The notes beneath the pieces are model-generated. The model did no database searches, was not told where the DNA came from, and was given only the letters and a program-made list of their open reading frames with translations. From contig NZ_JAAVLW010000006.1 of the NCBI RefSeq assembly GCF_013114835.1, positions 314,001-378,000 of the forward strand: a DNA stretch of 64,000 bases, written 5' to 3'. This DNA comes from Bradyrhizobium archetypum (GTDB lineage: Bacteria; Pseudomonadota; Alphaproteobacteria; Rhizobiales; Xanthobacteraceae). The position numbers were made by a program, and so were the translations under genes. Below, one piece after another: positions 16,833-25,840 of this stretch; within the stretch, counting starts at the first letter, position 1, and each line of letters opens with the position of its first letter.

Positions 16833-17255
16833 TCAGCGTCGCTTTTGAATGGAGTGGCCTTCCAGCGCGACAATTCGCCGCCTGAGCGCCGGAGTTGGTG
16901 TCGTCTTGGGCAGCTTGCCCGGTGCGGTTTTGGGCGCCTTGACGGCCTTCGGCATCTTCTCGGCGATGCCGAGCAGATCCTCGCGCCGCTCCATTTCGCG
17001 CCAGACATCCTCCGGCTTGACGCCGGCCGCTGCCCACAGGACGGTCAGGTTATAGAGCAGATCGGCGCTCTCGCGGACCACCGCGTCGGTCTTGCCGTTG
17101 ACGGCATCGATCACGACTTCGATGGCTTCCTCGGCGAGCTTCTTGGCCATCTTGGAGGGGCCGCGCTGAAACAGCCGGGCGGTGCGCGACGTTGCCGGAT
17201 CGAGGTCCCGGGCCGCGATGACAGCCTGATAAAGCCGTTCGAGCGAATCACTCAT
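16833..17255 (-). CDS. hisE: Phosphoribosyl-ATP pyrophosphatase (HisE-like)
   Basis: 140 aa. The MazG/HisE-type metal-binding signature is intact: KKLAEEAIEVVIDA followed by ESADLLYNLTVLW. HisE hydrolyses phosphoribosyl-ATP to phosphoribosyl-AMP in histidine synthesis. The C-terminal 40 residues are a basic Pro/Lys/Ala-rich tail (KAPKTAPGKLPKTTP) absent from typical HisE. No other histidine gene is adjacent (hisD lies 44 kb away), so a second HisE-type or general NTP pyrophosphatase role remains possible. Confidence 0.85.
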   Translation of the reverse strand: MSDSLERLYQAVIAARDLDPATSRTARLFQRGPSKMAKKLAEEAIEVVIDAVNGKTDAVVRESADLLYNLTVLWAAAGVKPEDVWREMERREDLLGIAEKMPKAVKAPKTAPGKLPKTTPTPALRRRIVALEGHSIQKRR

Positions 17256-17310
17256 CCTGCAAGCCTAATGCAAAGCCATGGCCCGCGTGTTAACGGCCGC
17301 ACCTGCAACC

Positions 17311-17345
17311 AAAAAAAATCCACCGGCCACGCCGGCCGGTGGATT
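17311..17345 (-). terminator. Strong Rho-independent terminator
   Basis: Read on the minus strand: a perfect 12-bp stem AATCCACCGGCC/GGCCGGTGGATT, a 5-nt loop, then a run of eight T residues. It lies 31 bp beyond the stop of the Gly/Tyr-rich protein gene and before hisE, so the two genes are separate transcripts. Confidence 0.9.
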
Positions 17346-17376
17346 CATCTTTAACAGCGGGTGGCGGTCGTCGCGG

Positions 17377-17769
17377 TTACCAGCCGCCATAATAGGGGCT
17401 GCCATAGTACGGGCCGTGCCCGTAATAGTACGGTGCCGGGCGCCCGTAATAGGCCGGACCGCCATAGTAGCCGTAGTGGTCATAGTAGTAGTCGCGGCGG
17501 TTCTGGGCGGCGGCGATCGCAAGTCCAGTGCCGACAATGCCGGCAAAAGCCGCTGCTGCCGCGGCACCACCACCACCGCGATAGTGCCGTCGGCGGGCGC
17601 TGATATCGGTCACGTCACTGGTCCCGGTCGATGCTGTAACGCCCTTGCCCGAGGTCGCGGAGCCGGCGAACGTCGTGGTCGGCGCGACTGCCGTCAGCGC
17701 CACGGCCACAACCGTCGCCACCGCACTGGCGCGGCCAATCGATGAAAACACTCCTTTTCGCGCAAACAT
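17377..17769 (-). CDS. Gly/Tyr-rich secreted protein
   Basis: 130 aa. A signal peptide (residues 1-35, ending TTFA) leads to a Ser/Thr stretch, a GGGGAAAAAAFAGIVGTGLA segment that may be a membrane or glycine-zipper helix, and a C-terminal tail dominated by YYG and PYY repeats. Similar small Gly/Tyr-rich exported proteins occur across Bradyrhizobium without known function; surface or envelope association is inferred. It has its own terminator and a possible EcfG-type promoter at 17815-17839. Confidence 0.75.
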   Translation of the reverse strand: MFARKGVFSSIGRASAVATVVAVALTAVAPTTTFAGSATSGKGVTASTGTSDVTDISARRRHYRGGGGAAAAAAFAGIVGTGLAIAAAQNRRDYYYDHYGYYGGPAYYGRPAPYYYGHGPYYGSPYYGGW

Positions 17770-17814
17770 CTCGACATCCTCCGTGGGAGCTGGCCTGACG
17801 GGCCTTCGATAGCT

Positions 17815-17839
17815 AACCCCGGAGCGGATACTAGGTTCC
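17815..17839 (-). promoter_or_regulatory. Possible EcfG-type promoter (GGAAC-N16-GGTT)
   Basis: On the minus strand GGAAC, 16 nt, then GGTT, ending 45 bp upstream of the ATG at 17769. The -35 element matches the EcfG consensus exactly; the -10 element differs at its first base (GGTT instead of CGTT). Weaker than the four perfect sites in the 50-58 kb region. Confidence 0.3.
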
Positions 17840-18011
17840 CGAATCCGAACGGTAGCTGAACGATCCCCGGCAAAATCGTGGCAGTCATCGGCCGTTCAGG
17901 TTAAATGCTGCACACTGCCCCGCCCAAGGGCTAAGTCATATCGCCGGTGCTGTCACGAAGCCGACATCGCCAGCCCGGCAACTTGTCCCACCTCTTGCTG
18001 ATGTAATCGCG

Positions 18012-19088
18012 ATGCGTGCTACCAGGACCAACGCCGTCCGCTCTCGTCTGAGCGTTCTCTTGGCTTTCCTTGCTGGCCTTTGCGCGATCGTGGGCTGCAC
18101 GGCGAATGGCGCCCTCGCCGCGGACGAACCCCGGCCTCCGCTTGCCGTCCAGTTTTCACTCGATCGACCGATCGATGCCACGGCGGCGCCGTTCGTGATG
18201 GCCGCTTCCGGTGGCCTGTTCAGCGCGGAAGCACTTGCCGTCACGACCAACATCGCCAGTGGATCGTCGGACGCGATTGCGCGCGTCGCGGCGGGCACCA
18301 GCGATTTCGCCCTCGTCGATATCAACGCCCTGATGCGGTTTCGCGACAAGGACAAGCAGGGCGGCCCGAGGATCAAGGCGGTGTTCGTGCTGTTCAACAA
18401 GGCGCCCTACGCCATCATCGCCCGCAAGAGCCGCGGCGTCCGTGCGCTGACGGATATCGAGGGCAAGACTCTCGGCGTCGCCGAGGGCGACCTGTCGGTC
18501 CGGCTGTGGCCGGCGGTGGCACTCCAGAACGGCATCAAGATCAAGAGCGTGAAACAGAGCAGCATCAGCGCCGCGGTGCGCGAGCCGATGCTGTCGGCAG
18601 GCCAGATCGACGCCGTCACCGGCTTCTCCTATCTGTCGGCGATCAATCTGAAGGACCGCGGCGTGCCGGCCGACGACCTTGCGGTGCTGAAATTCGCCGA
18701 ATATGGCTGCGAGGCCTACGGTTTCGCGATCATCGTCAACCCGGCGCTGGCGGCAGCCAAGCCCGAGGCAGTGAAAGGGTTCCTGCGGGCCGCGATCGGC
18801 GGGTTGCAGATTGCGATCAAGGACCCCGCAAATGCCGCGGCCGAGGTCGCAAATCGCATGGACGGCGGCTCGAAGGACCTCGAGCTCGAACGCCTGCAAA
18901 CCATCCTGCGCGACAACATCCTAACCAGCGAGGTGAAGCGCAACGGAATCGGCGCAATCGATCCGGCGCGGTTCGAACGCTCGATCGATCAGGTCGCGGA
19001 AGACTTCAAGTTTCAGAAGCGGCCTCAGACCTCCGACATTTTCGACGACCAATTCCTGCCGCCGCTCAACGGCCGGTTGATTCATTGA
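18012..19088 (+). CDS. ABC transporter substrate-binding protein, NMT1/SsuA type
   Basis: 358 aa. The N-terminus has a lipobox-like IVGC (Cys29) but also an AxA site at LAA, so it is either a lipoprotein or a soluble periplasmic protein. The mature part matches NMT1/THI5-like receptors for nitrate, sulfonate or thiamine precursors: GLFSAEALAVTTNIASGSSD and AGTSDFALVDINALM. No permease or ATPase gene adjoins it; the next gene is a glucan-type exporter. Ligand unknown. Confidence 0.85.
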   Translation: MRATRTNAVRSRLSVLLAFLAGLCAIVGCTANGALAADEPRPPLAVQFSLDRPIDATAAPFVMAASGGLFSAEALAVTTNIASGSSDAIARVAAGTSDFALVDINALMRFRDKDKQGGPRIKAVFVLFNKAPYAIIARKSRGVRALTDIEGKTLGVAEGDLSVRLWPAVALQNGIKIKSVKQSSISAAVREPMLSAGQIDAVTGFSYLSAINLKDRGVPADDLAVLKFAEYGCEAYGFAIIVNPALAAAKPEAVKGFLRAAIGGLQIAIKDPANAAAEVANRMDGGSKDLELERLQTILRDNILTSEVKRNGIGAIDPARFERSIDQVAEDFKFQKRPQTSDIFDDQFLPPLNGRLIH

Positions 19089-19216
19089 GTGGGCGCCGTT
19101 TTCCACTCGTGCTCTGGGCTGCTTGCCCAGATCGTTGACGTGTGCCCGCCTGACTAGTCGTCCCGATCAACCCTGCTTACAATGGGCGATTGAATCGCCT
19201 CGCGAGTGCCCACCTG

Positions 19217-20995
19217 ATGTCCATGCTGCGCCTTTACACCCGTGTCCTCGAACTGCTCGGCAAGGAGGCGCGGCTGGGCTGGATTCTTGCTGTTGCCAAC
19301 CTGCTGCTGGCCGGCGCGCAATTCGCCGAGCCGGTGCTGTTCGGCAAGATCGTCGACGTGCTCTCCGGCAAGCCGCAGACCGGACCGCTGGCCACGAACT
19401 CGGCCTGGCCGCTACTGGCGGCCTGGGTTGTGTTCGGCCTGTTCACCATCGCGTGCAGCGCCGCCGTCGCGCTCCATGCTGACAAGCTGGCGCACCGGCA
19501 GCGCCAGGTGGTGCTGACCGATTACTTCGAGCACATCATGCAGTTGCCGCTGACCTTCCACACCGGCACCCATTCGGGCCGGCTGATGAAGGTGATGCTG
19601 AACGGTACGGACGCACTATGGCGGCTCTGGGTCGCATTCTTCCGCGAACATTTTGCGGCGATCCTGTCGCTGGTCGTGCTGCTGCCGCTGGCGCTCTACA
19701 TCAATTGGCGACTGGCGATCCTGCTGTTCGTGCTGTGCGTGGTGTTCACGGCGCTGACCACGTTTGTCGTGCGCAAGACCTACGGCATGCAGAGCGACGT
19801 CGAGGCGCGGTACAGCGATCTCTCGGCGCGCGCTTCTGATGCGCTTGGCAACGTCGCGCTGGTGCAGAGCTTCGTACGGATCGATGCCGAAGTGCAGGGC
19901 CTGCGCTTCGTCGCCGCCAAGCTGCTCGCCGCGCAGATGCCGGTGCTAGGCTGGTGGGCGCTGGTCACCATTATCACGCGCGCTTCCACCACCATCACCG
20001 TGCTCGCGATCTTCACCGTCGGCATCTACCTGCACGCGCAGGGGCAGACAACGGTCGGCGAGATCGTGATGTTCGTGAGTTTTGCGACCATGCTGATCCA
20101 GAAGCTCGAACAAGTCGTGAGCTTCATCAACAGCGTGTTCATGGAAGCCCCGCGCCTGCAGGAATTCTTCGACGTACTCGACGCAGTCCCCGCGGTGCGC
20201 GACCGGCCCGGCGCGGTCGATACCGGGCGGCTTTCCGGCCTCGTCGAATTCCACGATGTCTCGTTTTCCTATGACGGCAAACGGCCGGCGGTCGAAGACG
20301 TTTCGTTTACCGCTCTCCCCGGCCAAACCATCGCGCTGGTCGGCCCGACCGGCGCCGGCAAGTCCACGGCGATCGCGCTGTTGCACCGCGCCTTCGATCC
20401 GCAGTCCGGCATCATCAAGATCGACGGCATGGACATTCGCGCGTTGAAGCTGACGGCGCTGCGACGGAACATCGGCGTGGTGTTTCAGGAAGCGCTGCTG
20501 TTCAATCGTTCGATCGCCGACAACCTGCGCGTCGGCAAGCCGGACGCGACCGAGGAGGAAATGCGCATCGCCGCAAGCCGCGCGCAGGCGCTGGAGTTCA
20601 TCGAGCGCAGCGAAAACAAGTTCGAGACCCATGCCGGCGAACGCGGCCGGATGCTCTCCGGCGGCGAGCGCCAGCGCCTGTCGATCGCCCGCGCATTGTT
20701 GAAGGACCCGCCGATCCTGATCCTCGACGAGGCGACCAGCGCGCTCGACGCCGTCACCGAGGCCAAGGTCAATGCCGCCCTCGACGAGGTGATGAAGGGC
20801 CGGACCACCTTCGTGATCGCGCACCGGCTTTCGACCATCCGCAACGCGACCCGTATCCTGGTGTTCGACAATGGCCGCGTGATCGAAAATGGAACTTTTG
20901 ATGAACTGGTGGCCACGGGCGGACGCTTTGCGGAACTCGCAAAGGCCCAGTTCATGGTGCAGGAGAGCGCACGCGCTGGAATCGAGGTCAAATAA
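19217..20995 (+). CDS. ndvA: Cyclic beta-glucan-type ABC exporter, fused permease and ATPase (NdvA/ChvA-like)
   Basis: 592 aa half-transporter. Six TM helices (about residues 20-310) precede an ATPase with Walker A GPTGAGKSTA, signature LSGGERQRLS, Walker B ILILDEATSALD and H-loop AHRLST. The N-terminal YTRVLELLGKEARLGWILAV and HTGTHSGRLMKVMLNGTDAL resemble NdvA/ChvA, which export cyclic beta-1,2-glucans to the periplasm for osmoadaptation and symbiosis. Start ATG 19217 (or 19223). The symbol is by resemblance; Bradyrhizobium makes beta-1,3/1,6 glucans, so the substrate is uncertain. Confidence 0.85.
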   Translation: MSMLRLYTRVLELLGKEARLGWILAVANLLLAGAQFAEPVLFGKIVDVLSGKPQTGPLATNSAWPLLAAWVVFGLFTIACSAAVALHADKLAHRQRQVVLTDYFEHIMQLPLTFHTGTHSGRLMKVMLNGTDALWRLWVAFFREHFAAILSLVVLLPLALYINWRLAILLFVLCVVFTALTTFVVRKTYGMQSDVEARYSDLSARASDALGNVALVQSFVRIDAEVQGLRFVAAKLLAAQMPVLGWWALVTIITRASTTITVLAIFTVGIYLHAQGQTTVGEIVMFVSFATMLIQKLEQVVSFINSVFMEAPRLQEFFDVLDAVPAVRDRPGAVDTGRLSGLVEFHDVSFSYDGKRPAVEDVSFTALPGQTIALVGPTGAGKSTAIALLHRAFDPQSGIIKIDGMDIRALKLTALRRNIGVVFQEALLFNRSIADNLRVGKPDATEEEMRIAASRAQALEFIERSENKFETHAGERGRMLSGGERQRLSIARALLKDPPILILDEATSALDAVTEAKVNAALDEVMKGRTTFVIAHRLSTIRNATRILVFDNGRVIENGTFDELVATGGRFAELAKAQFMVQESARAGIEVK

Positions 20996-21204
20996 CGCAA
21001 GGCGGCCACTACCGGTTCAAATGCCGCCGAAATTGCGCCCATTTCGTCCACGATTAAGTTGCCTGGCCTCTGTTCTGGATCGGCAAGCCGGTATAGGTTT
21101 GCGCACAGCCGCAAAGCGACGGCACCGGACACGCTTGAAACCCGAACGATAGATCTAGAGGACCTCCTTCTCGAAGGCGGGTCTCAAAGGACCGGAACGG
21201 AAAA

Positions 21205-22623
21205 GTGCATTTTCTTCGCCCGCTGCTTCGCGCTTCCTCATTGAACTGGATTGTCCTTGTGGCGGCGCTTGCCGTCGTGACGCCGCGCGCCGCGCAGGCT
21301 GAAGCGCTGCTGGTCGTCGAAGCCGATACCGGCAAGGTCCTGCAGGCCGACAATGCCACCATGCCTTGGTATCCCGCCTCGGTGACCAAGATTATGACCG
21401 CCTATGTCACGCTGAAGGCGGTGAAGGAGGGGCGTCTGTCGCTCGACACGCTCTTGACGGTGTCGCCGGTCGCAGCCTCGCAGTCGCCGTCCAAGATGGG
21501 TTTTCCTCCGGGCACCCAGGTCACCATCGACAACGCGCTGAAGATGATGATGGTGAAGTCGGCCAACGACATGGCCGTGGTGCTCGCCGAAGGCGTCGGC
21601 GGATCCGTCGACGGTTTCTCGGCGATGATGAACCAGACCGCACAAAAGCTCGGCATGACGCAGACGAGCTACGTCAATCCCAACGGCCTGCCGGCGGACG
21701 GGCAGGTCACCTCCGCGCGCGATCTTGCGATCCTGGCGCGCGCCGTCATTCGTGACCTGCCGGAATACGAATACTTCATGCACATCCCTTCGATTCGCTA
21801 CGGCCGCAGGGTGACGCAGAATTTCAACAAGCTGATCGGACGTTATCCCGGCGCCGACGGTTTCAAGACCGGCTTCATCTGCGCTTCCGGCTACAACCTG
21901 GTTGCTTCCGCCACGCGCAACGGCAAGCGGTTGATCGCCGTCGTGCTCGGCGCGTCCTCTGGCCAGGCGCGCGCGGTGCGCGCGGCGCAATTGCTGGAGC
22001 GAGGCTTCGGCAACGGGCTGGGCTGGCTGAAGCCCGCGCTCGGCACCGTCGACAGTCTGGTTCCGATCGATGCTTCGCCCCCGAACCTGCGCGACGAGAT
22101 GTGCAACGGCAAGCGCAAGCGGCCCGCGACCGACGAGGACGCCGACATCGTGGCCTCCAACGGCAGCGCGTCGACCGGCGAGAGCGCGGTCACGTTCTTC
22201 ACTGCCGGGCTGCAGCCGCCGACGGGTAAACCCTCGGAATTGCTGGCGGCCGCGGTGGAGCCGTCCGAGCCCATCCCGGTCTATACCGGTCCGACCAAGA
22301 CTGGCGCCGCTTTGATCGCAGCCGTTGCCGCGGATACCGAGAAGCAGACGCCGGCAAAGCGCGGCAAGAAATCGAAGATTGCCGCGAAGAAGCCTGACGC
22401 CGCGACGGCGCCTAAAGCCGAAGCCAACGCAAAACCGGCAGCCAAGCCTGCTGCCGTCCGGCATGCGAACGCCAAGCCTGAGGCTGCGGCCAAACCGGCC
22501 GCTGCCGTTGAAAGAAAGCCGGCCGCCGCCAAACCGGTCGCCGTCGGCGACAAGCCCGCGCCGAAGCCGGCCAAGCCAAACGCCGCCGCTAAACCCAAGG
22601 GCGAAAACAAGCCGGCTGGTTAA
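21205..22623 (+). CDS. D-alanyl-D-alanine carboxypeptidase with a basic Ala/Lys/Pro-rich tail
   Basis: 472 aa, peptidase family S11 (PBP5/6, DacC/DacF type). Signal peptide to about residue 32. Catalytic motifs: Ser59-Val-Thr-Lys62 in PASVTKIMTAY, Ser119-Ala-Asn121, and Lys221-Thr-Gly223 in GFKTGFI. It trims terminal D-Ala from peptidoglycan stem peptides. About 100 C-terminal residues form a histone-H1-like Lys/Ala/Pro tail (AAKPAAVRHANAKPEAAAKP) instead of the usual amphipathic membrane anchor. GTG start at 21205, preceded by GGAACGGA. Confidence 0.9.
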   Translation: MHFLRPLLRASSLNWIVLVAALAVVTPRAAQAEALLVVEADTGKVLQADNATMPWYPASVTKIMTAYVTLKAVKEGRLSLDTLLTVSPVAASQSPSKMGFPPGTQVTIDNALKMMMVKSANDMAVVLAEGVGGSVDGFSAMMNQTAQKLGMTQTSYVNPNGLPADGQVTSARDLAILARAVIRDLPEYEYFMHIPSIRYGRRVTQNFNKLIGRYPGADGFKTGFICASGYNLVASATRNGKRLIAVVLGASSGQARAVRAAQLLERGFGNGLGWLKPALGTVDSLVPIDASPPNLRDEMCNGKRKRPATDEDADIVASNGSASTGESAVTFFTAGLQPPTGKPSELLAAAVEPSEPIPVYTGPTKTGAALIAAVAADTEKQTPAKRGKKSKIAAKKPDAATAPKAEANAKPAAKPAAVRHANAKPEAAAKPAAAVERKPAAAKPVAVGDKPAPKPAKPNAAAKPKGENKPAG

Positions 22624-22811
22624 CGGGCCGCCAAGCCACGTAATTTGGCAGTTTAGTTGGCAGTTTTCCTGCCCTTCGGCCGAACTACTCCAGTTTGCCG
22701 AAATGCGTCGATAGCGCGCAGCCGCTTGCCATCGGCGGCGGCATTCACAATACTGCCCAAAACAAGGCGCGCCCGGCCGAGAAACAGGGAAACAACCAGA
22801 GGGGAGATACC

Positions 22812-24494
22812 ATGGAGCGGATCTGGCTCAAGCAATATCCGGCCGGCGTGCCAGCCGATATCGACGTCACGCAGTACTCATCACTGGTTGAGCTGCTGGA
22901 AGAGAGCTTCAAGAAGTTCGCTGATCGCAAGGCGTTCATCTGCATGGACAAGTCGATCAGCTACCGCGACCTCGACGAGATGTCGGCCGCATTTGCGGCA
23001 TACTTGCAGAGCAAGGGCCTGCAGAAGGGCGCCCGCGTCGCGCTGATGATGCCGAACGTGCTGCAATATCCGGTTTCGACGGCCGCTGTGCTGCGCGCCG
23101 GCTACGCGGTCGTGAACGTCAACCCGCTCTATACCCCGCGCGAACTCGAGCATCAGCTCAAGGATTCCGGCGCCGAAGCGATCGTCGTTCTGGAGAATTT
23201 CGCAACCACGGTGCAGCAGGTGATTGCGAAGACGTCCGTGAAGCATGTGATCGTCGGCAGCATGGGCGACCTGCTCGGCTTCAAGGGCGTGATCGTCAAC
23301 CTGGTGGTGCGCAAAGTGAAGAAGATGGTGCCGGCCTGGTCGATCCCGGGCGCGGTCTCGTTCAACGAGGCGCTCGCCGCCGGCCGCGGCATGAAGCTGA
23401 ACAAGCCGCAGCTCACGCGCGAGGACGTCGCGTTCCTGCAATATACCGGCGGCACCACCGGCGTCTCCAAGGGCGCGACGCTGCTGCACAGGAACATCCT
23501 CGCCAACGTGCTGCAGAACGACGCCTGGCTGCAGCCGGCGCTGAAAAAGCCGCCGCAAGTCGAGCAGCTCTTCATCGTCTGCGCGCTGCCGCTCTATCAC
23601 ATCTTCGCGCTGACGGCGTGCTTCCTGCTGGCGATGCGCGCCGGCGGCGTCAATCTCCTGATCCCGAATCCGCGCGACATACCGGGCTTCATCAAGGAGC
23701 TGCAGAAGTACCAGGTCAACAGCTTCCCGGCGGTCAACACGCTCTACAATGCCCTGCTCAACGCGCCCGGCTTCGACAAGGTCGACTTCTCCAAGCTGAA
23801 GACCTCGTTCGGCGGAGGCATGGCGACGCAGAAGCCGGTCGCCGAGAAATGGCTGAAGGTGACGGGCTGCGCGCTCTCGGAAGGCTACGGCCTCTCCGAG
23901 ACCTCGCCGACGCTGACCTGCAACCCGGCCGATACCGACCAGTTCTCCGGCTCGATCGGCATTCCCGTGCCGTCGACCTACATCTCGATCCGTGACGACG
24001 AGGGCAAGGAAGTGCCGCTCGGCGAAGCCGGCGAGATCTGCGCCAAGGGTCCGCAGGTGATGGCCGGCTACTGGAATAGGCCGGAAGAGACCGCGAACGT
24101 GATGACCGCGGACGGCTTCTTCCGCACCGGCGACATTGGCGTGATGGACGAGCGCGGCTACACCAAGATCGTCGATCGCAAGAAGGACATGATCCTGGTC
24201 TCGGGCTTCAACGTCTACCCGAACGAGATCGAGGAAGTGATCGCGAGCCATCCAGGCGTGCTGGAATGCGCCGTGATCGGTGTGGCGGATTCGAAATCGG
24301 GCGAGGCGGTGAAGGCGTTCATCGTCAAGAGGGATCAAAACCTTTCGGCCGACGACGTCATCAAGTTCTGCACGACGCAGCTCACCGCCTACAAGGTCCC
24401 AAAGCAGATCGAGTTCAGGACCGATTTGCCGAAGACCAATGTCGGCAAGATCCTGCGCCGCGAACTGCGCGACGAGAAGAAGGCCGCGGCCTGA
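22812..24494 (+). CDS. fadD: Long-chain fatty acid-CoA ligase
   Basis: 560 aa, FadD type. AMP-binding signature YTGGTTGVSKGATLLHRN, second motif GYGLSETSPT and C-terminal lysine motif PKTNVGKILRREL are intact. It activates long-chain fatty acids to CoA thioesters for beta-oxidation or lipid turnover at the inner membrane. ATG 22812 follows GAGGGGAGA at good spacing. The 188-bp leader contains two TTGGCAG repeats at about 22645-22662, function unknown. A DUF924 gene follows 22 bp downstream and is probably cotranscribed. Confidence 0.93.
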   Translation: MERIWLKQYPAGVPADIDVTQYSSLVELLEESFKKFADRKAFICMDKSISYRDLDEMSAAFAAYLQSKGLQKGARVALMMPNVLQYPVSTAAVLRAGYAVVNVNPLYTPRELEHQLKDSGAEAIVVLENFATTVQQVIAKTSVKHVIVGSMGDLLGFKGVIVNLVVRKVKKMVPAWSIPGAVSFNEALAAGRGMKLNKPQLTREDVAFLQYTGGTTGVSKGATLLHRNILANVLQNDAWLQPALKKPPQVEQLFIVCALPLYHIFALTACFLLAMRAGGVNLLIPNPRDIPGFIKELQKYQVNSFPAVNTLYNALLNAPGFDKVDFSKLKTSFGGGMATQKPVAEKWLKVTGCALSEGYGLSETSPTLTCNPADTDQFSGSIGIPVPSTYISIRDDEGKEVPLGEAGEICAKGPQVMAGYWNRPEETANVMTADGFFRTGDIGVMDERGYTKIVDRKKDMILVSGFNVYPNEIEEVIASHPGVLECAVIGVADSKSGEAVKAFIVKRDQNLSADDVIKFCTTQLTAYKVPKQIEFRTDLPKTNVGKILRRELRDEKKAAA

Positions 24495-24516
24495 GAAAGC
24501 CAGCGGAGCTCTCGAC

Positions 24517-25068
24517 ATGAGCGAGACCGACGTCGCGCCGGCCGACATCCTGGCGTTCTGGCGCGAGGCCGGCCCTGAGCGCTGGTACACGCGCGACGAC
24601 GCTTTCGACGCGGAGGTGTGCCGGCGCTTTCTCGGCCTTTGGCAGAGAGCAGCGGCCGGCGAATTATCGTCATGGGAAACGAGCGATGACGGCGCGCTGG
24701 CGCTCGTCATCGTGCTCGACCAGTTTCCCCGCAACATGTTCCGCGGCGACATCAGGACCTACGCCAGCGACCGCCTTGCCCGCGAGGTAGCGCACCGCGC
24801 CATCGAGCGCGGCGCAGATGCGCGGATCGATCCCGCGTTACGCGAATTCCTCTACCTACCCTTCATGCATTCGGAGCACCTGAGCGACCAGTTGCGCTGC
24901 ATCGAGCTGTCGCGCGCGGCCGGCCATGCCGAAAACCTCAAATGGGCCGAGCATCACGCCGATATCATCCGGCGGTTCGGCCGCTTCCCCCACCGCAACC
25001 GCGTGTTGGGCCGCACCACCACGCCGGAGGAGCAGGCCTTTCTCGACGAAGGCGGCTTTTCGCCCTGA
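24517..25068 (+). CDS. DUF924 family protein
   Basis: 183 aa, helical DUF924 (YpfJ-like) family, full length. Conserved blocks: ILAFWREAGPERWY, LVIVLDQFPRNMFRG, FLYLPFMHSEHLSDQ and the C-terminal FGRFPHRNRVLGR. Structures of the family resemble TPR-like alpha repeats, but the biochemical role is unknown. GGAG lies 8 bp before the ATG; 22 bp after fadD, so likely one operon. Confidence 0.9.
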   Translation: MSETDVAPADILAFWREAGPERWYTRDDAFDAEVCRRFLGLWQRAAAGELSSWETSDDGALALVIVLDQFPRNMFRGDIRTYASDRLAREVAHRAIERGADARIDPALREFLYLPFMHSEHLSDQLRCIELSRAAGHAENLKWAEHHADIIRRFGRFPHRNRVLGRTTTPEEQAFLDEGGFSP

Positions 25069-25177
25069 TGACGGAAGCGTGAACGGCGTCGACCGTTGCC
25101 GTTTCCCGTACCCCGAATATTGTGCCGGTCACCCGCCCGGTCTAAGACACCAACCGCTCATTGAGGGAGAACTGACG

Positions 25178-25663
25178 ATGACGATCCAAGTTGGCGACAA
25201 GCTGCCGGAAGCCAAGTTTCGCGTGATGACTGCGGAAGGCCCGCAGGTCAAAACCACCGACGATATTTTCAAGGGCAAGAAAGTCGCGCTGTTCGCAGTC
25301 CCCGGCGCCTATACCGGCACCTGCCACAAGATGCACCTGCCGAGCATCTTCCTCAACGCCTATGCCATCAAGGACAAGGGCGTGAACACCATCGCGATCG
25401 TCTCCGTCAACGACGCCTTCGTCATGAACGCCTGGAAGCGCGACACCGACCAGCGCGATGAAGCCGTATTCCTCGCCGACGGCAATGCCGACTTCACCAA
25501 GGCGATCGGCATGGAGTTAGATGCCTCCGGCAACGGCCTCGGCATCCGCTCCAAGCGCTATTCGATGCTGGTGGAGGATGGCGTCGTGAAGAAGCTCAAC
25601 CTCGAGCCTGCGCCCGGCAAGGTCGAGGTCTCCGGCGGCGATACGCTGCTGGCGCAGTTGTGA
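25178..25663 (+). CDS. Peroxiredoxin (Prx5/AhpE-like)
   Basis: 161 aa, thioredoxin-fold peroxidase of the Prx5 subfamily. The peroxidatic cysteine is Cys49 in VPGAYTGTCHKMHLP. Other conserved features are SVNDAFVMNAW and GIRSKRYSMLVEDGVVKKLN. It reduces H2O2 or alkyl hydroperoxides with glutaredoxin or thioredoxin as donor. Only one cysteine is visible, so it is a 1-Cys type. GAGGGAG lies about 9 bp before ATG 25178. A palindromic repeat follows the stop. Confidence 0.93.
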   Translation: MTIQVGDKLPEAKFRVMTAEGPQVKTTDDIFKGKKVALFAVPGAYTGTCHKMHLPSIFLNAYAIKDKGVNTIAIVSVNDAFVMNAWKRDTDQRDEAVFLADGNADFTKAIGMELDASGNGLGIRSKRYSMLVEDGVVKKLNLEPAPGKVEVSGGDTLLAQL

Positions 25664-25708
25664 GCTGAACGACGCGTCGTCGCGCAGCACAGTCGCCGCA
25701 ACAACGCT

Positions 25709-25814
25709 GTCATCGCCCGGCTTGACCGGGCGATCCAGTACGCTGCGACTTCTCCTTATTTCTCCACGCCTCTGGAATACTAGATCACCCGCCTTCGTCT
25801 TCGCGGGTGATGAC
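25709..25814. repeat. Palindromic intergenic repeat (GTCATC ... GATGAC)
   Basis: 106 bp bounded by GTCATC and GATGAC, with two internal hairpins: GCCCGG-CTTGA-CCGGGC, and TCACCCGC-N10-GCGGGTGA at the distal end. It shares ends and layout with 44225-44317 (both contain GATCCAGTACGC next to the left arm). It lies between the convergent peroxiredoxin and rnhA genes and may also help terminate transcription. Confidence 0.6.
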
Positions 25815-25840
25815 GGCGCGCGGTATGGCAGGGCGCAGTG

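Noticed and set aside
22881..24752. A 623-aa open frame antisense to the FadD-type ligase gene
   Set aside because: It is the mirror of a GC-rich coding region; composition is Arg/His/Asp-rich with no domain, and the sense strand has clear ligase motifs and a Shine-Dalgarno.
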